64,000 nucleotides of DNA. Source: Gemmatimonas groenlandica (GTDB lineage: Bacteria; Gemmatimonadota; Gemmatimonadetes; Gemmatimonadales; Gemmatimonadaceae). The translations under genes and the position numbers were made by a program. Shown one piece after another: positions 25,493-34,838 of the stretch. Under the pieces are notes generated by a model, which saw nothing but the letters and a program-made list of their open reading frames with translations, did not search any database and was not told the origin of the DNA. The stretch spans positions 496,001 to 560,000 of the forward strand of contig NZ_CP053085.1 in assembly GCF_013004105.1 (NCBI RefSeq). The letters are read 5' to 3'. How positions within the stretch are numbered: position 1 is the first letter of the stretch; every line of letters starts with the position of its first letter.

Positions 25493-27538
25493 ATGTTCGG
25501 GGTCTCGAATCTCGTCTTCGCGGTCATTCTCGCCGTCGCGCTCGGGTTCTTCGCCCGCAGCGCGAAACGATTGAACCGCTGGCTGAATATCGGCCACGAT
25601 GAAGTCCGTACCGACCACCCCGATCAGCGCACGAAGAACTTCCTGCTGATCGGGCTCGGGCAGAGCAAGATTCTGCGCGACCCGGTTGGCGGCATGATGC
25701 ACGCCCTCGTGTTCTGGGGCTTCTGTGTGCTTGGTCTCGGCACGATCGAGATCATGATCCAGGGGCTCTACACGCCCTTCACGTGGGATTTGATCCTTCC
25801 GCGGTTCCTGTACCTGCCGTACGTGGTGTCGCAGGAGATCTTCGCGGTCTTCGTGCTGATCCCCGTCGTGTACTTGCTGTACCGTCGTCTGGTGATCAAG
25901 CCGAAGCGTTTCGCCGAGGTGAGTGGCGCCGACGCCGTGTTCATCCTGAGCATGATCGCGACGCTCATGCTCACGCTGATGCTGCTGTTCGTGATGGAGC
26001 TGCGCACGGGAGCACCGACCGACGGCCGTATCATCTCCGGCTTGCTGCTGCCCCTGTTCAGCGGCGTGGCGCCGGAAACCGCCCACATGGTGGCACGGGC
26101 GTCGTGGTGGATTCACGCGGTGCTGATTCTGTACTTCCTGAATCACCTGCCGGGCTCGAAGCACCTGCACGTGCTTACGTCGCTGATCAACGTGTGGTTC
26201 TCCAACACGAGCGGCCCCGGTCGCATCGGCGCTATGCGCCCGATGGATCTGGAAGCGGAGAACGCCGAGCAGTTCGGCGCCGCCGATGTGGAGCATCTGA
26301 GCTGGAAGAATCTCCTCGACGGCTACTCGTGTACCGAGTGCGGCCGCTGCACGGCCGTGTGCCCGGCCAACACCACCGGCAAGCTGTTGTCGCCGCGCAT
26401 GATCGTGGTGAAAACGCGCGCCCGCTTGACCGAAAAGGCCACGACGCTCGATGCGATCGCGGCGAGCGGTGGTACGGCGACTGAAGAACAGACGGCGGTC
26501 CTTGCCAAGAATCTGCTCGACGACTGGATCACCGAAGAAGAACTCTGGGCGTGCACGAGTTGCCGCGCCTGCGTGCAGGAGTGCCCGGTCAGCATCGACC
26601 AACTCGACATCATCAACGAGTTGCGTCGCGATCTGGTGCTCATGGAGTCGCGCTTCCCCGAGGAGCTGGCACCGGCGCTCACGAGTCTCGAGCGCAACGG
26701 CAGTCCGTGGGCTTTCAGTGCGTCGGACCGGGCGCAGTGGGCCGAGGGGATGGACATCCCCACGATGGCCGAGCTGGTGGAGAAGGGCGAGAAGGCCGAC
26801 ATCCTGTTCTGGGTCGGCTGCATGGGGTCGTTCGACGATCGCGCCAAGAAGATCACGGTGGCGTTCGCGCGTATCCTGCAAGCGGCCAATGTGCGCTTTG
26901 CGATTCTCGGCCAGGAAGAGACGTGTCACGGTGATCCGGCGCGTCGCATGGGTAACGAGTATCTGTACCAGATGCTCGCCAAGGGTGTGATCGAAACGCT
27001 CGATGGCTATAACGTGAAGACGATCGTCACGTTCTGCCCGCACTGCTTCCATCAGATGGGCAGCGAGTTTCCGGATATCGGCGGTAACTACGAAGTCATT
27101 CACCACACCGACTACATCGAGCGGTTGCTCGAGGCCGGGCGTGTGCCGCTCGACACCGAGCACGGGCAGCGGCTCAAGGTGGCGTACCACGACTCGTGCT
27201 ACCTCGGTCGCTACAACGAGATCTACGACGCGCCGCGCAACACGCTCAAGCGGGCGTTGCCGATCATGGAGCTCGTGGAACCGCCGCGCACCAAGAGCCG
27301 TGGTATGTGCTGCGGCGCCGGTGGCGGTCGCATGTGGATGGAAGAGAACGTCGGCAAGCGCGTCAACGTGGAGCGCAGCGAAGAGCTGCTGGCCACGGGC
27401 GCCGATCAGATTGCCGTCGCCTGTCCGTTCTGTATGACGATGATCACCGACGGTGTGACCGGTGCCGGCAGCAGCGTGCCGGTGCTCGACATCTCCGAAG
27501 TGGTGGCGTCGCGGTTGTTGCCGATCGTGCCGGCCTGA
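25493..27538 (+). CDS. Membrane Fe-S ETF:quinone oxidoreductase (cytochrome b/4Fe-4S/CCG type, EMO-like)
   Basis: 681 residues. The first 230 residues hold about six membrane segments of a NarI/cytochrome-b-like domain with histidines for heme ([34 protein letters not shown]). Then come two 4Fe-4S motifs, [12 protein letters not shown] and [12 protein letters not shown], followed by two CCG/heterodisulfide-reductase-type modules ([49 protein letters not shown]). This layout is that of the ETF:menaquinone oxidoreductases found next to etfBA in anaerobes and Gram-negatives lacking classical ETF-QO. It would move electrons from ETF to the quinone pool. Its stop abuts the convergent GH3 stop. Confidence 0.88.
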   Translation: MFGVSNLVFAVILAVALGFFARSAKRLNRWLNIGHDEVRTDHPDQRTKNFLLIGLGQSKILRDPVGGMMHALVFWGFCVLGLGTIEIMIQGLYTPFTWDLILPRFLYLPYVVSQEIFAVFVLIPVVYLLYRRLVIKPKRFAEVSGADAVFILSMIATLMLTLMLLFVMELRTGAPTDGRIISGLLLPLFSGVAPETAHMVARASWWIHAVLILYFLNHLPGSKHLHVLTSLINVWFSNTSGPGRIGAMRPMDLEAENAEQFGAADVEHLSWKNLLDGYSCTECGRCTAVCPANTTGKLLSPRMIVVKTRARLTEKATTLDAIAASGGTATEEQTAVLAKNLLDDWITEEELWACTSCRACVQECPVSIDQLDIINELRRDLVLMESRFPEELAPALTSLERNGSPWAFSASDRAQWAEGMDIPTMAELVEKGEKADILFWVGCMGSFDDRAKKITVAFARILQAANVRFAILGQEETCHGDPARRMGNEYLYQMLAKGVIETLDGYNVKTIVTFCPHCFHQMGSEFPDIGGNYEVIHHTDYIERLLEAGRVPLDTEHGQRLKVAYHDSCYLGRYNEIYDAPRNTLKRALPIMELVEPPRTKSRGMCCGAGGGRMWMEENVGKRVNVERSEELLATGADQIAVACPFCMTMITDGVTGAGSSVPVLDISEVVASRLLPIVPA

Positions 27539-30229
27539 TCACGGCACGTCGACTTCACGCCGCAGGCGGATGTCTTTGGATGACGCGCCGACCATGATGC
27601 GCCATGCGCCGGGTTCTTCGACCCGGCGCATGTTTGCATCCAGGAGCGAGAGTTGGTCGCGACGCACGCTGAAGGTCACGCGCTGTGACGCCCCAGGGGC
27701 GAGCGCGATGCGTGTGAAACCGGCCAGCTCCATCATCGGCCGCGCCACGCTCGCCAGCACGTCGCGCAGGTAGAGTTGTACTACCTCATCGCCACGGCGT
27801 GCGCCGCTGTTCTCGACCGTGAGCGACACGAGTAAGGCCACGCTGTCGCTCTTGGGGCGCACGTCGACGGCGAGATCGCGATACACAAATGTCGTGTAGC
27901 TCAGGCCGTGTCCAAACGGGAAGCGCGCCTGTCCCGTGAGGTCCAGGTAGTCATCGCCGCGCCCGGTGGGCTTGTGCGCGTAATGCAGCGGCACCTGACC
28001 TTCGTGCATCGGAAACGTGAGCGGCAACTTTCCACCCGGTGACGCCTTGCCGAACATCACGTCGGCCACGGCATGCCCACCATCCTGGCCGGGATACCAC
28101 ACATCGAGCACGGCGTCCACGCGGTCGAGCCACGGCATCGTGATGGCACTGCCGCCCACGAGCACCACGACCACGGGTGTACCAGTGGCCGCGACGGCAC
28201 GAATGAGTTCTTCCTGACGGCCGGGTAGTCCAAGCAACGCACGGTCACGGAATTCGCCCTCCTCGATGCCGGCGACCACGATCGCCACGTCGCTCGCGCG
28301 GGCATCGGCCACCGCGCGTGCGATCGCTGCCGGCTGCGGGTCGCGTACGCCAGCGTCCCACACAAACTTGAGTCGCGCGTTGCCGGTGGCCTCGAAGTAC
28401 TCGAGACGCACGCGATGCCGTGATCCGCCGGCCATCGACACACGTGCGCTCTGTGTGCCGTACGACGCTTTGCGCCACCGGTCAATACGCAGCGTATCGT
28501 TCACAAAGAGGCGATAGCCGTCGTTGCCTTCTATCGCGATCGTGCGCGCGCCGCCAGCCGGCACCGTGAGCGTGCCGGTCCATCGCGCCGAGTACCAGTC
28601 GTACGGGATGCCGCGGCCGGGCGAGTTGAGCGTCCAGCCGAAGTCGATCTGCGCGTCGGTGCGGGTGATCGCGGGGGTACCGTCGAAGCTGATGTTGGGC
28701 CAGTACTCGCCGCGTAACCCGGGCACCGTGGCGCCGTCGCGCACCGTCGTGAAATGTGCGGCGGGAATCACCACCAGCGGCTTCCAGATGCGTGGCACGC
28801 CCTCACTCACGCGCAGCACGGTCCCCGCCGGCACCGCGGCGCGAATGCCGTCGACGATGCTCACGGCGCGCGCTCCCGGCGGCGAGTAGCCACCAACGCG
28901 CGCCTCGGTGGCGTCGCTGCCGATCAGCGCAATGCGCTTGGTACCCAACGCGAGCGGCAACCGCGCGCGCTCGTTGCGTAGCAACACGAACGACGCCACG
29001 GCCGACTCACGCGCCAGCGCGCGATGCGCCGGCGAACGGGCCAGCGCCGCCGCGCTGTCGGCGCTGCCGTACGGCGACTCGAACAGCCCCATCGCGAACT
29101 TGGCGCGCAGCACGCGCGCCACCGCGCTGTCGATCACCGCCATCGACAGGCCACTGGTGCGGAACGCGGCGAGATACGGGCGGTGTTGCTCGTAGCTCGA
29201 CTGAAAGATGACGTCGAGTCCCGACTCGAGCGCGTGCCGCGTGGCCGTGGCCGTGCTGGCCTCGGTGTGGTGCAACACCGTGGACCCGCCCGTGGCGGCC
29301 GCGTCGGACATCACGAATCCGCTGAACCGCCATTCACCGCGCAGCACGTCGGTCAGCAAGGCGCGGTTCTGCGTGGATGGTGAGCCGTCTACCGAGTTGT
29401 ACGAACTCATGACCGACCCGGCATGGGCATCGCGGATCGCCGTGAGAAACGGCGGATAGTAGCGCTCGCGCAGCAGCCGTTCGCTGAACTCGATCGGATA
29501 GCTGTCGCGCCCTCCATCACCGACGTTGGCCACGAAGTGCTTCGGCGTGGCGATGACGCCGCGCGTTTCGAGGGCTGAGATGTATGCACGGGCCATGGCC
29601 GACGTGAGCCAGGTGTCTTCGCCATACGTCTCTTCGACTCGGCCCCAACGCACGTCATTGGCGATATTCACCACCGGCGACAGCGACAGGCGGATGCCAC
29701 GGCTGCGCGCTTCGCTGGCGATCGCACCGGCCACGCGGCTCACCAAGGCCGTGTCCCACGTGGCGGCCAATCCGATGGCCTGCGGAAAGGTGGTTGCTCC
29801 TTCGCGGCCGAGTCCGTGCAGCGTTTCCTCGAAGGGCAACAGCGGAATGCCCAGCCGGGTGTCGCTTACGAACCAGCGCTGCAGCGCGTTGATGCGCTCA
29901 GTGTGGGCGCGCGCGACCACCCCCGCGTTCAACGTGTCGCTGCGCAATGCCTCGGCGCGCATACCGGCCGGCGCATTGATCTGCAGACCAAACGACCCGT
30001 GGCGATAATCGTGCGACGCGTCATCACGATCGCCGGGAATCATGAACAGCTGCCAGAACTTTTCGTCGAGCGTCATGCGCGCGAGGAGGTCCTGTGCCCG
30101 CTCCGACGGCGCGCGACGGGCGTCGCGGTAGGGCGCGTCGGCTGGCGGCCGGGAAGGGGCTTCCTGGGCCGCGGCGGAGGCCGCCGTGGTCAGGGCGGCA
30201 ACGAGCAGACCGGCCAACGCCGGCCGCAC
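27539..30229 (-). CDS. Secreted beta-glucosidase-type glycoside hydrolase family 3 with PA14 insert
   Basis: About 896 residues with a signal peptide (ALAGLLVAALTTAASAAAQ). GH3 N-terminal barrel: FEETLHGLGREGATTFPQAI, 'GVIATPKHFVAN' (KH), then GFVMSDAAATGG with the nucleophile Asp; the Trp usual after this Asp is Ala. The second alpha/beta domain carries a PA14-like insert (LRGEYWPNISFDGTPAI ... 'FVNDTLRIDRWRKAS') and EEGEFRDRALLGLPGRQEEL, the acid/base region. The end is a fibronectin-III-like domain. It probably hydrolyses beta-glucosides or xylosides in the periplasm. GTG 30229 is preferred for its AAAGGA ribosome site at 9 nt; starts at 30262 (ATG) and 30268 (TTG) only lengthen the signal peptide. 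Confidence 0.85.
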   Translation of the reverse strand: MRPALAGLLVAALTTAASAAAQEAPSRPPADAPYRDARRAPSERAQDLLARMTLDEKFWQLFMIPGDRDDASHDYRHGSFGLQINAPAGMRAEALRSDTLNAGVVARAHTERINALQRWFVSDTRLGIPLLPFEETLHGLGREGATTFPQAIGLAATWDTALVSRVAGAIASEARSRGIRLSLSPVVNIANDVRWGRVEETYGEDTWLTSAMARAYISALETRGVIATPKHFVANVGDGGRDSYPIEFSERLLRERYYPPFLTAIRDAHAGSVMSSYNSVDGSPSTQNRALLTDVLRGEWRFSGFVMSDAAATGGSTVLHHTEASTATATRHALESGLDVIFQSSYEQHRPYLAAFRTSGLSMAVIDSAVARVLRAKFAMGLFESPYGSADSAAALARSPAHRALARESAVASFVLLRNERARLPLALGTKRIALIGSDATEARVGGYSPPGARAVSIVDGIRAAVPAGTVLRVSEGVPRIWKPLVVIPAAHFTTVRDGATVPGLRGEYWPNISFDGTPAITRTDAQIDFGWTLNSPGRGIPYDWYSARWTGTLTVPAGGARTIAIEGNDGYRLFVNDTLRIDRWRKASYGTQSARVSMAGGSRHRVRLEYFEATGNARLKFVWDAGVRDPQPAAIARAVADARASDVAIVVAGIEEGEFRDRALLGLPGRQEELIRAVAATGTPVVVVLVGGSAITMPWLDRVDAVLDVWYPGQDGGHAVADVMFGKASPGGKLPLTFPMHEGQVPLHYAHKPTGRGDDYLDLTGQARFPFGHGLSYTTFVYRDLAVDVRPKSDSVALLVSLTVENSGARRGDEVVQLYLRDVLASVARPMMELAGFTRIALAPGASQRVTFSVRRDQLSLLDANMRRVEEPGAWRIMVGASSKDIRLRREVDVP

Positions 30230-30279
30230 GACTGATAATCCTTTGGGCACGCAAGTGAGCATGCCCAAGCGTAGCGCGC

Positions 30280-30720
30280 TTACGGCCGGATTTCGAGTTC
30301 GGCTTGGGCCGCCGTGAGTGAATCACCGCCGAAATTCACGACCGCGTAGATCGTGTACTTTCCCGGCGGCAGCGAGGGCATCGCGACGCGGAACGTCTCC
30401 CGCTTGCCCGCGTCGATGCGCTTGCCCTCCACCAGCGGCACCGCCACGACCAGCGAGTCGTCGCCCAGGCGGACCTGCACTTCGCCGACGATCTCGGTGG
30501 CGGTCGTACCGGTGTTGCGATAGCGCACCTCCAACGATTTGCCCTTCACAACCATGTCGCTCACTTCGCCGTCGACCGTCACCACAGCGGCGGGAGCGGA
30601 GGCGGATACCGTCTGCGCCTGGATTGCCGCAATGGGCAACAGCAGCAGGAGCGCGAAGAGCAGAATTGCGAGGGCCAGCAGCGGCGCCCGCAGCCAGGTG
30701 ATACGCGTCGGCGAGGTCAT
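30280..30720 (-). CDS. Hypothetical membrane-anchored/exported protein
   Basis: 146 residues, not recognised. It has a long hydrophobic segment (residues about 12-34, LLALAILLFALLLLLPIAAI) ending in IQAQTVSA, a signal peptide or anchor. The remaining ~110 residues are beta-rich (VTVDGEVSDMVVKGKSLEVR, 'FRVAMPSLPPGKYTIYAVVN'), the pattern of a small Ig-like domain. It is upstream of the GH3 gene on the same strand, probably in one transcript, so it may serve that enzyme at the envelope. Confidence 0.6.
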   Translation of the reverse strand: MTSPTRITWLRAPLLALAILLFALLLLLPIAAIQAQTVSASAPAAVVTVDGEVSDMVVKGKSLEVRYRNTGTTATEIVGEVQVRLGDDSLVVAVPLVEGKRIDAGKRETFRVAMPSLPPGKYTIYAVVNFGGDSLTAAQAELEIRP

Positions 30721-30934
30721 GGCCCGCTCTACTGGAAGGATGGTGCCAACCGGCTCTCAGAGGGAAGCACGCGTCCGCGACGACCCACCTGTGGGGCTGG
30801 CGCGACAGTCAGTGGGGGATCGGCCCGTCACTGTTGTCGAGGCCGGGGTGGCTGACGCAGTTGGAGGCGACGCGACGACCCGATAACTTCCTTCCGTCCC
30901 GCGACGCGGCGGGCGCAGTGCGCGGGCGAAACGC

Positions 30935-32857
30935 ATGCGCGACGTCAACGATGTGCAGAGGCCAATGCTCGACAAGCCGCAATGGACGTTGGGTGACGCA
31001 GCGGAAGGCCCCCTACTGGCGGCCATCGTGGAAACGTCCGGCAGTGTCATTCTGGGCCTGCATCCGGACCAGCGCATTTTTGCGTGGAACCGCGCCGCCG
31101 AAGATCTGTTTCAGACGCCGCGCGGTGATGCGCTGGGGCAGGACTACGTCGCCACGTTCATCGCACCCGAGCATCAGGTCGCCGTGGCCGCCGACATTCA
31201 GGCCGTCCTCGGCGGAAAGGACACGCTGAACTTCGAGAACGACACGATCTTGGCGGACGGGCAACGGCGCACGCTGCTCTGGAACGTCAGCCGCGTCTTG
31301 GACGCCGTCGGCACACCGATCGGCATCGTGGCCATCGGGCAAGACATCACGGCGCGCAAGGAAGCGGAGGAACGCTTCCGACTGGTGTTCGAGCACGCGC
31401 AGGACGGTCTGCTCATCTCCGATCATTCCGGCGTCGTCGACTGCAATCCGGCCGCGCTGCGTATGCTTGGCCTCGTTGATAAAGCGCAACTCGTGGGCCG
31501 CCGTCCAGCCGAGTTCTCGCCACCGATTCAACCCGACGGCACGCCCTCTGATACCAAGTCGCGGGATCTTGGGGCTGTCACCCTCCAACGCGGCGCGCAC
31601 ACCTTCGACTGGGTGCATCAGCAGCCCGATGGCACCGAGGTCCCGGTCGAGGTGAGTGTGCGACACACGCTGCTGAATGGACGGCGGGTCTCCGTCGTCG
31701 CCTGGCGTGACCAGACGCGCCGATTGGAGCTGGATCGCGAACGCGCGATCGTGCAGCAGCGACTCGATCTGGCGCAGAAGATGGAGGCCGTCGGGCAGCT
31801 CGCCGGCGGCGTCGCGCACGACTTCAACAATCTGCTGGCGGCGATACGCAATGCCGTGCAACTCGCGATGTATGAGCTGCCCGTGGACAGCGCCACGCGG
31901 GCCGATCTTGAAAGCGCCCTGCAGACGGCGGATCGTGCCGCCGGTCTGACGCGGCAACTGCTGGCGTTCAGCCGGCGGCAAACTCGTGCGACCGAGTGTA
32001 TTGATCTCGCGGCGCTGGTTCGTGACACCCTCCCGCTGCTGCGCTCCTCGATCCCGCCCGCGGTGGACGTGCGGATCGATGCGGACGTGGCCAACGCACT
32101 CGTCGTGGGTGATCGCAGTCAGTTGGAGCAGGTACTGCTCAACCTCGTGCTGAACGCGCGGGATGCCATGCCGGACGGCGGACAATTGGATATCGTGGTC
32201 CGCGTCGACGAGGCACGAGCGATGTCGTTACTGACCGTGACCGATACGGGAGTTGGTATCGACGAGCTCACGCGGCTGCGGATCTTCGAGCCATTCTTCA
32301 CCACCAAAGCGCTGGGGACCGGCAGCGGGCTCGGGCTCTCGGTCGTATACGGTGTCGTCACGCAGGCCGGCGGCACGGTGCGCGCGGACAGTGCGCTCGG
32401 TCAGGGTACGACAATGCACGTCGAGCTGCCGTTGTCGATGCTCGTTCCCCAAGTCTCCATCACGCCCGCGACGGATGACGGCGATCGTGCCGACGGCGTG
32501 CTGCTGGTTGATGACGATGAGGCGGTCCGCACGACGACCCGTCGGCTGCTGGCGCGTCACGGATGGCGCGTGCTCGAGGCAGGCGATGGAGAGGCAGCGC
32601 TCGCACAGTTCGTTGCCCATCGCGACCAGATCGCGATTGTGCTCACCGATCTGCGCATGCCCGTTATGGACGGCGTGCAGCTCGCGCTGCGCATCCGTCG
32701 CCTCGCGCCAGATTTCCCGGTGGTGTTCTTCTCGGGCTACGACGAGCTCGAAGAGCACTCGGTGGAAGGCATGGGCGACGTTCCCTTGATCGCCAAGCCG
32801 TTCGGCACCGACGATCTGCTCCGCGTCATGGCCGACACCTTGGCGGCCGCGCGCTAG
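30935..32857 (+). CDS. PAS-PAS hybrid sensor histidine kinase with receiver domain
   Basis: 640 residues, no membrane segments, so a cytoplasmic sensor. Order: PAS 1 (about 25-125, ending [19 protein letters not shown]), PAS 2 (about 126-255), dimerisation/phosphoacceptor region with [16 protein letters not shown] (His295), HATPase ([22 protein letters not shown], '[21 protein letters not shown]'), then a receiver domain with [11 protein letters not shown], Asp572 in [12 protein letters not shown], and IAKPFG. The HDFNN phosphoacceptor box is typical of NtrB-like/hybrid kinases. No response regulator is adjacent. ATG 30965 is an alternative start. The stop shares CTAG with the convergent methyltransferase stop. 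Confidence 0.9.
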   Translation: MRDVNDVQRPMLDKPQWTLGDAAEGPLLAAIVETSGSVILGLHPDQRIFAWNRAAEDLFQTPRGDALGQDYVATFIAPEHQVAVAADIQAVLGGKDTLNFENDTILADGQRRTLLWNVSRVLDAVGTPIGIVAIGQDITARKEAEERFRLVFEHAQDGLLISDHSGVVDCNPAALRMLGLVDKAQLVGRRPAEFSPPIQPDGTPSDTKSRDLGAVTLQRGAHTFDWVHQQPDGTEVPVEVSVRHTLLNGRRVSVVAWRDQTRRLELDRERAIVQQRLDLAQKMEAVGQLAGGVAHDFNNLLAAIRNAVQLAMYELPVDSATRADLESALQTADRAAGLTRQLLAFSRRQTRATECIDLAALVRDTLPLLRSSIPPAVDVRIDADVANALVVGDRSQLEQVLLNLVLNARDAMPDGGQLDIVVRVDEARAMSLLTVTDTGVGIDELTRLRIFEPFFTTKALGTGSGLGLSVVYGVVTQAGGTVRADSALGQGTTMHVELPLSMLVPQVSITPATDDGDRADGVLLVDDDEAVRTTTRRLLARHGWRVLEAGDGEAALAQFVAHRDQIAIVLTDLRMPVMDGVQLALRIRRLAPDFPVVFFSGYDELEEHSVEGMGDVPLIAKPFGTDDLLRVMADTLAAAR

Positions 32858-33546
32858 CAGCGTCGCAAGCGCATGACCTGAATCTCCTGCTTCACCGGGC
32901 CTTCTTCGAACTTCGTGGTGACGGTGTCGAAGATCTCGAGTCCCACGTGCACGAGATTGTCGCGGAACATGGGCAGGGCCAAGCGACCGGGGTCGGCCAC
33001 GATCGCCACGCCGTCGGGCGCCAGCGAGCGCGCCATGCACTCGCCCACGAGGATGGCGTACTCTTTCTCGTACAGCACGTCGGCGGCCATGACCACGTCG
33101 AAGACGGCAAGATCGGTGGGCCATTCGCGCCAGTTCACCATACGCACGGTGGGCTCGTGGCCCAGATTGCGCGCGGCATTGCCGCGGGTCACGTGGAGCG
33201 CGTCGTCGTAGTAGTCGGTTGCGGTCACGTCGAAGCCACCCAGCATGGCACCCACCGTCGCGAGCCCGAGTCCGCAGCCCATCTCCAGCAATCGTCGTCC
33301 CGCGCCGGCTTCGCGCGCGATCGTCGCGGCGAGCACACGAGCCGATGGCCACAAGTCTGCCCAGTACGGCAGCCGTTCGTCCATCACGTAGTCCGCTTCG
33401 CTGATCAAGTGATCGGCATTCTCCGGTTTCACGAGCGTGATCGCGCGGCCGCCGATATCCACTGTTTCCGTGGCGAGGGAGAAGCAGCGTCCCAACGCCT
33501 CGTCGAGCGCCTCGCCATGCAGGTCGGTCAGGATCGGACGAGTCAT
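32854..33546 (-). CDS. Class I SAM-dependent methyltransferase (lysine-methyltransferase-like family)
   Basis: 230 residues. SAM-binding motif I is LLEMGCGLGLATVGAML, followed by 'DVTATDYYDDALHV', and the post-motif AADVLYEKEYAILV. The WADLWPSARVLAATIA segment upstream of motif I is characteristic of the METTL21/nicotinamide-N-methyltransferase-like protein methyltransferases. The substrate is unknown. It is the last gene of a six-gene minus-strand operon; its ATG overlaps the moeA stop by 4 bp. Confidence 0.83.
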   Translation of the reverse strand: MTRPILTDLHGEALDEALGRCFSLATETVDIGGRAITLVKPENADHLISEADYVMDERLPYWADLWPSARVLAATIAREAGAGRRLLEMGCGLGLATVGAMLGGFDVTATDYYDDALHVTRGNAARNLGHEPTVRMVNWREWPTDLAVFDVVMAADVLYEKEYAILVGECMARSLAPDGVAIVADPGRLALPMFRDNLVHVGLEIFDTVTTKFEEGPVKQEIQVMRLRRC

Positions 33547-34838
33547 GAAGTCATCAGGGGAACATCGGGCAAGAGAATCGCGGTGAAGGTCGTGCCGACG
33601 TCGGCGCGGGATACGTCGGGCGGTATCATCAGCAGCGCGTTGGCGAGCGCCATGGTGCGCAGCAGGTTGGACCCCTGCGGGCCAGCCAGCCGTGCTTCGG
33701 GCATGCCGTCGGCGCCCGCCGTGAGGACCACGCGCAGGAAATGGGTGAGCGGCGCCGGAGTTTCAGCGCTGTCGAGAAACCGCACCGGGATCCGTAGCGG
33801 TCGATAACCAGCATGTCCACCCAGCAGGCGAATCAAAGGCCACGCGAACAGTGCGCCGGTCACCATCGTCGACACCGGATTACCGGGCAGGCCAAGCCAC
33901 GGCACGTTGCGCACCATGCCGGTGCCGATCGGTCCGCCAGGACGGATGCGCGCGCGCCAGAATGTCTGTCGACCGCCGAGCGCAGCGAGCGCCTCGCGGG
34001 TGTAGTCGTGGGCGCCGACGGACACGCCGCCGGTCGTAATCAGCAAATCACAGCCGCCATCAAGGGCGCCAGCCAATGCATCGGTCAGCGCGTGAAGGGT
34101 ATCGGGCACCAGCGGCACCGTTCGCACGTCGGCGCCCGCCGATCGCAGCAGCGCCGGCAGTGCGTAGCTGGATGACGACACGATGCGCTGTCCGGCCTCG
34201 ACCTCCTCGAATCGATCGAGCAGCACCAGCTCGTCGCCGCTCGACACGATCGTCACCCGCGGTGTGCGATACACGGGAACCGTGTGCGCGCCGATGCTCG
34301 CCAGTACGCCCAGGTGAGACGCGCCAATCGTGGTGCCGCGCGCGAAGAGTTCGCTGCCGGCGGCGACATCTTCACCGCGGGGGCGCACGTTTGCACGCCC
34401 CTGCGCATCGCGATCATCGAACACGGAGACCCGTTCGATCCCTCCGTCGGTGTCTTCGATGCGAATCACGGCATCGGCGCCCGGTGGCATCGGCGCGCCG
34501 GTCATGATGCGCAGCGCCGTGCCCTGTTGCACCCATGGGAGCGCCGTCGCGTCGGCACCTGCCGCGCTGATCCCGAGGATGGGCATCACGCGTGGGGCCG
34601 CGCGCGTGGCTCCCATCACGTCGGCACGCTGGACCGCGTAGCCGTCCATGCCGGCATTGTCCCACGGCGGCAACGCCACGCGACTGCGGACCGACGCACT
34701 GAGCGCGCGCCCGAGAGACTGTACGAGCGCGAGCTGCTCCGTTTCGGTCGTGTGGCCGTCGGCCTGCCGCAGAATGGCGTCGAGCGCCTCGTCGAAGGGC
34801 AGTGGCGCGGTCGATGCCGGTGTCGGCGCGTCGTTCAC
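33543..34838 (-). CDS. moeA: Molybdopterin molybdotransferase
   Basis: 431 residues, inserts molybdate into adenylated molybdopterin in the cytoplasm. Family motifs: PPWDNAGMDGYAVQRADV near residue 58, RIMTGAPMPPGADAVIRIED, 'VRPRGEDVAAG', 'VSSGDEL', 'DLLITTGGVSVGAHDYTREAL', WRARIRPGGPIGTGMV and 'GLPGNPVSTMV', then domain IV. Length is typical. It starts with GTG at 34838, overlapping the DacB stop by 4 bp. No other molybdenum cofactor gene is in the window. Confidence 0.95.
   Translation of the reverse strand: MNDAPTPASTAPLPFDEALDAILRQADGHTTETEQLALVQSLGRALSASVRSRVALPPWDNAGMDGYAVQRADVMGATRAAPRVMPILGISAAGADATALPWVQQGTALRIMTGAPMPPGADAVIRIEDTDGGIERVSVFDDRDAQGRANVRPRGEDVAAGSELFARGTTIGASHLGVLASIGAHTVPVYRTPRVTIVSSGDELVLLDRFEEVEAGQRIVSSSSYALPALLRSAGADVRTVPLVPDTLHALTDALAGALDGGCDLLITTGGVSVGAHDYTREALAALGGRQTFWRARIRPGGPIGTGMVRNVPWLGLPGNPVSTMVTGALFAWPLIRLLGGHAGYRPLRIPVRFLDSAETPAPLTHFLRVVLTAGADGMPEARLAGPQGSNLLRTMALANALLMIPPDVSRADVGTTFTAILLPDVPLMTS

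Noticed and set aside
25406-27190. 594-codon open frame on the minus strand
   Set aside because: It is antisense to the ETF:quinone oxidoreductase, whose motifs are unmistakable. Its translation is His/Arg/Asp-rich without any domain, as expected from GC-rich antisense frames.
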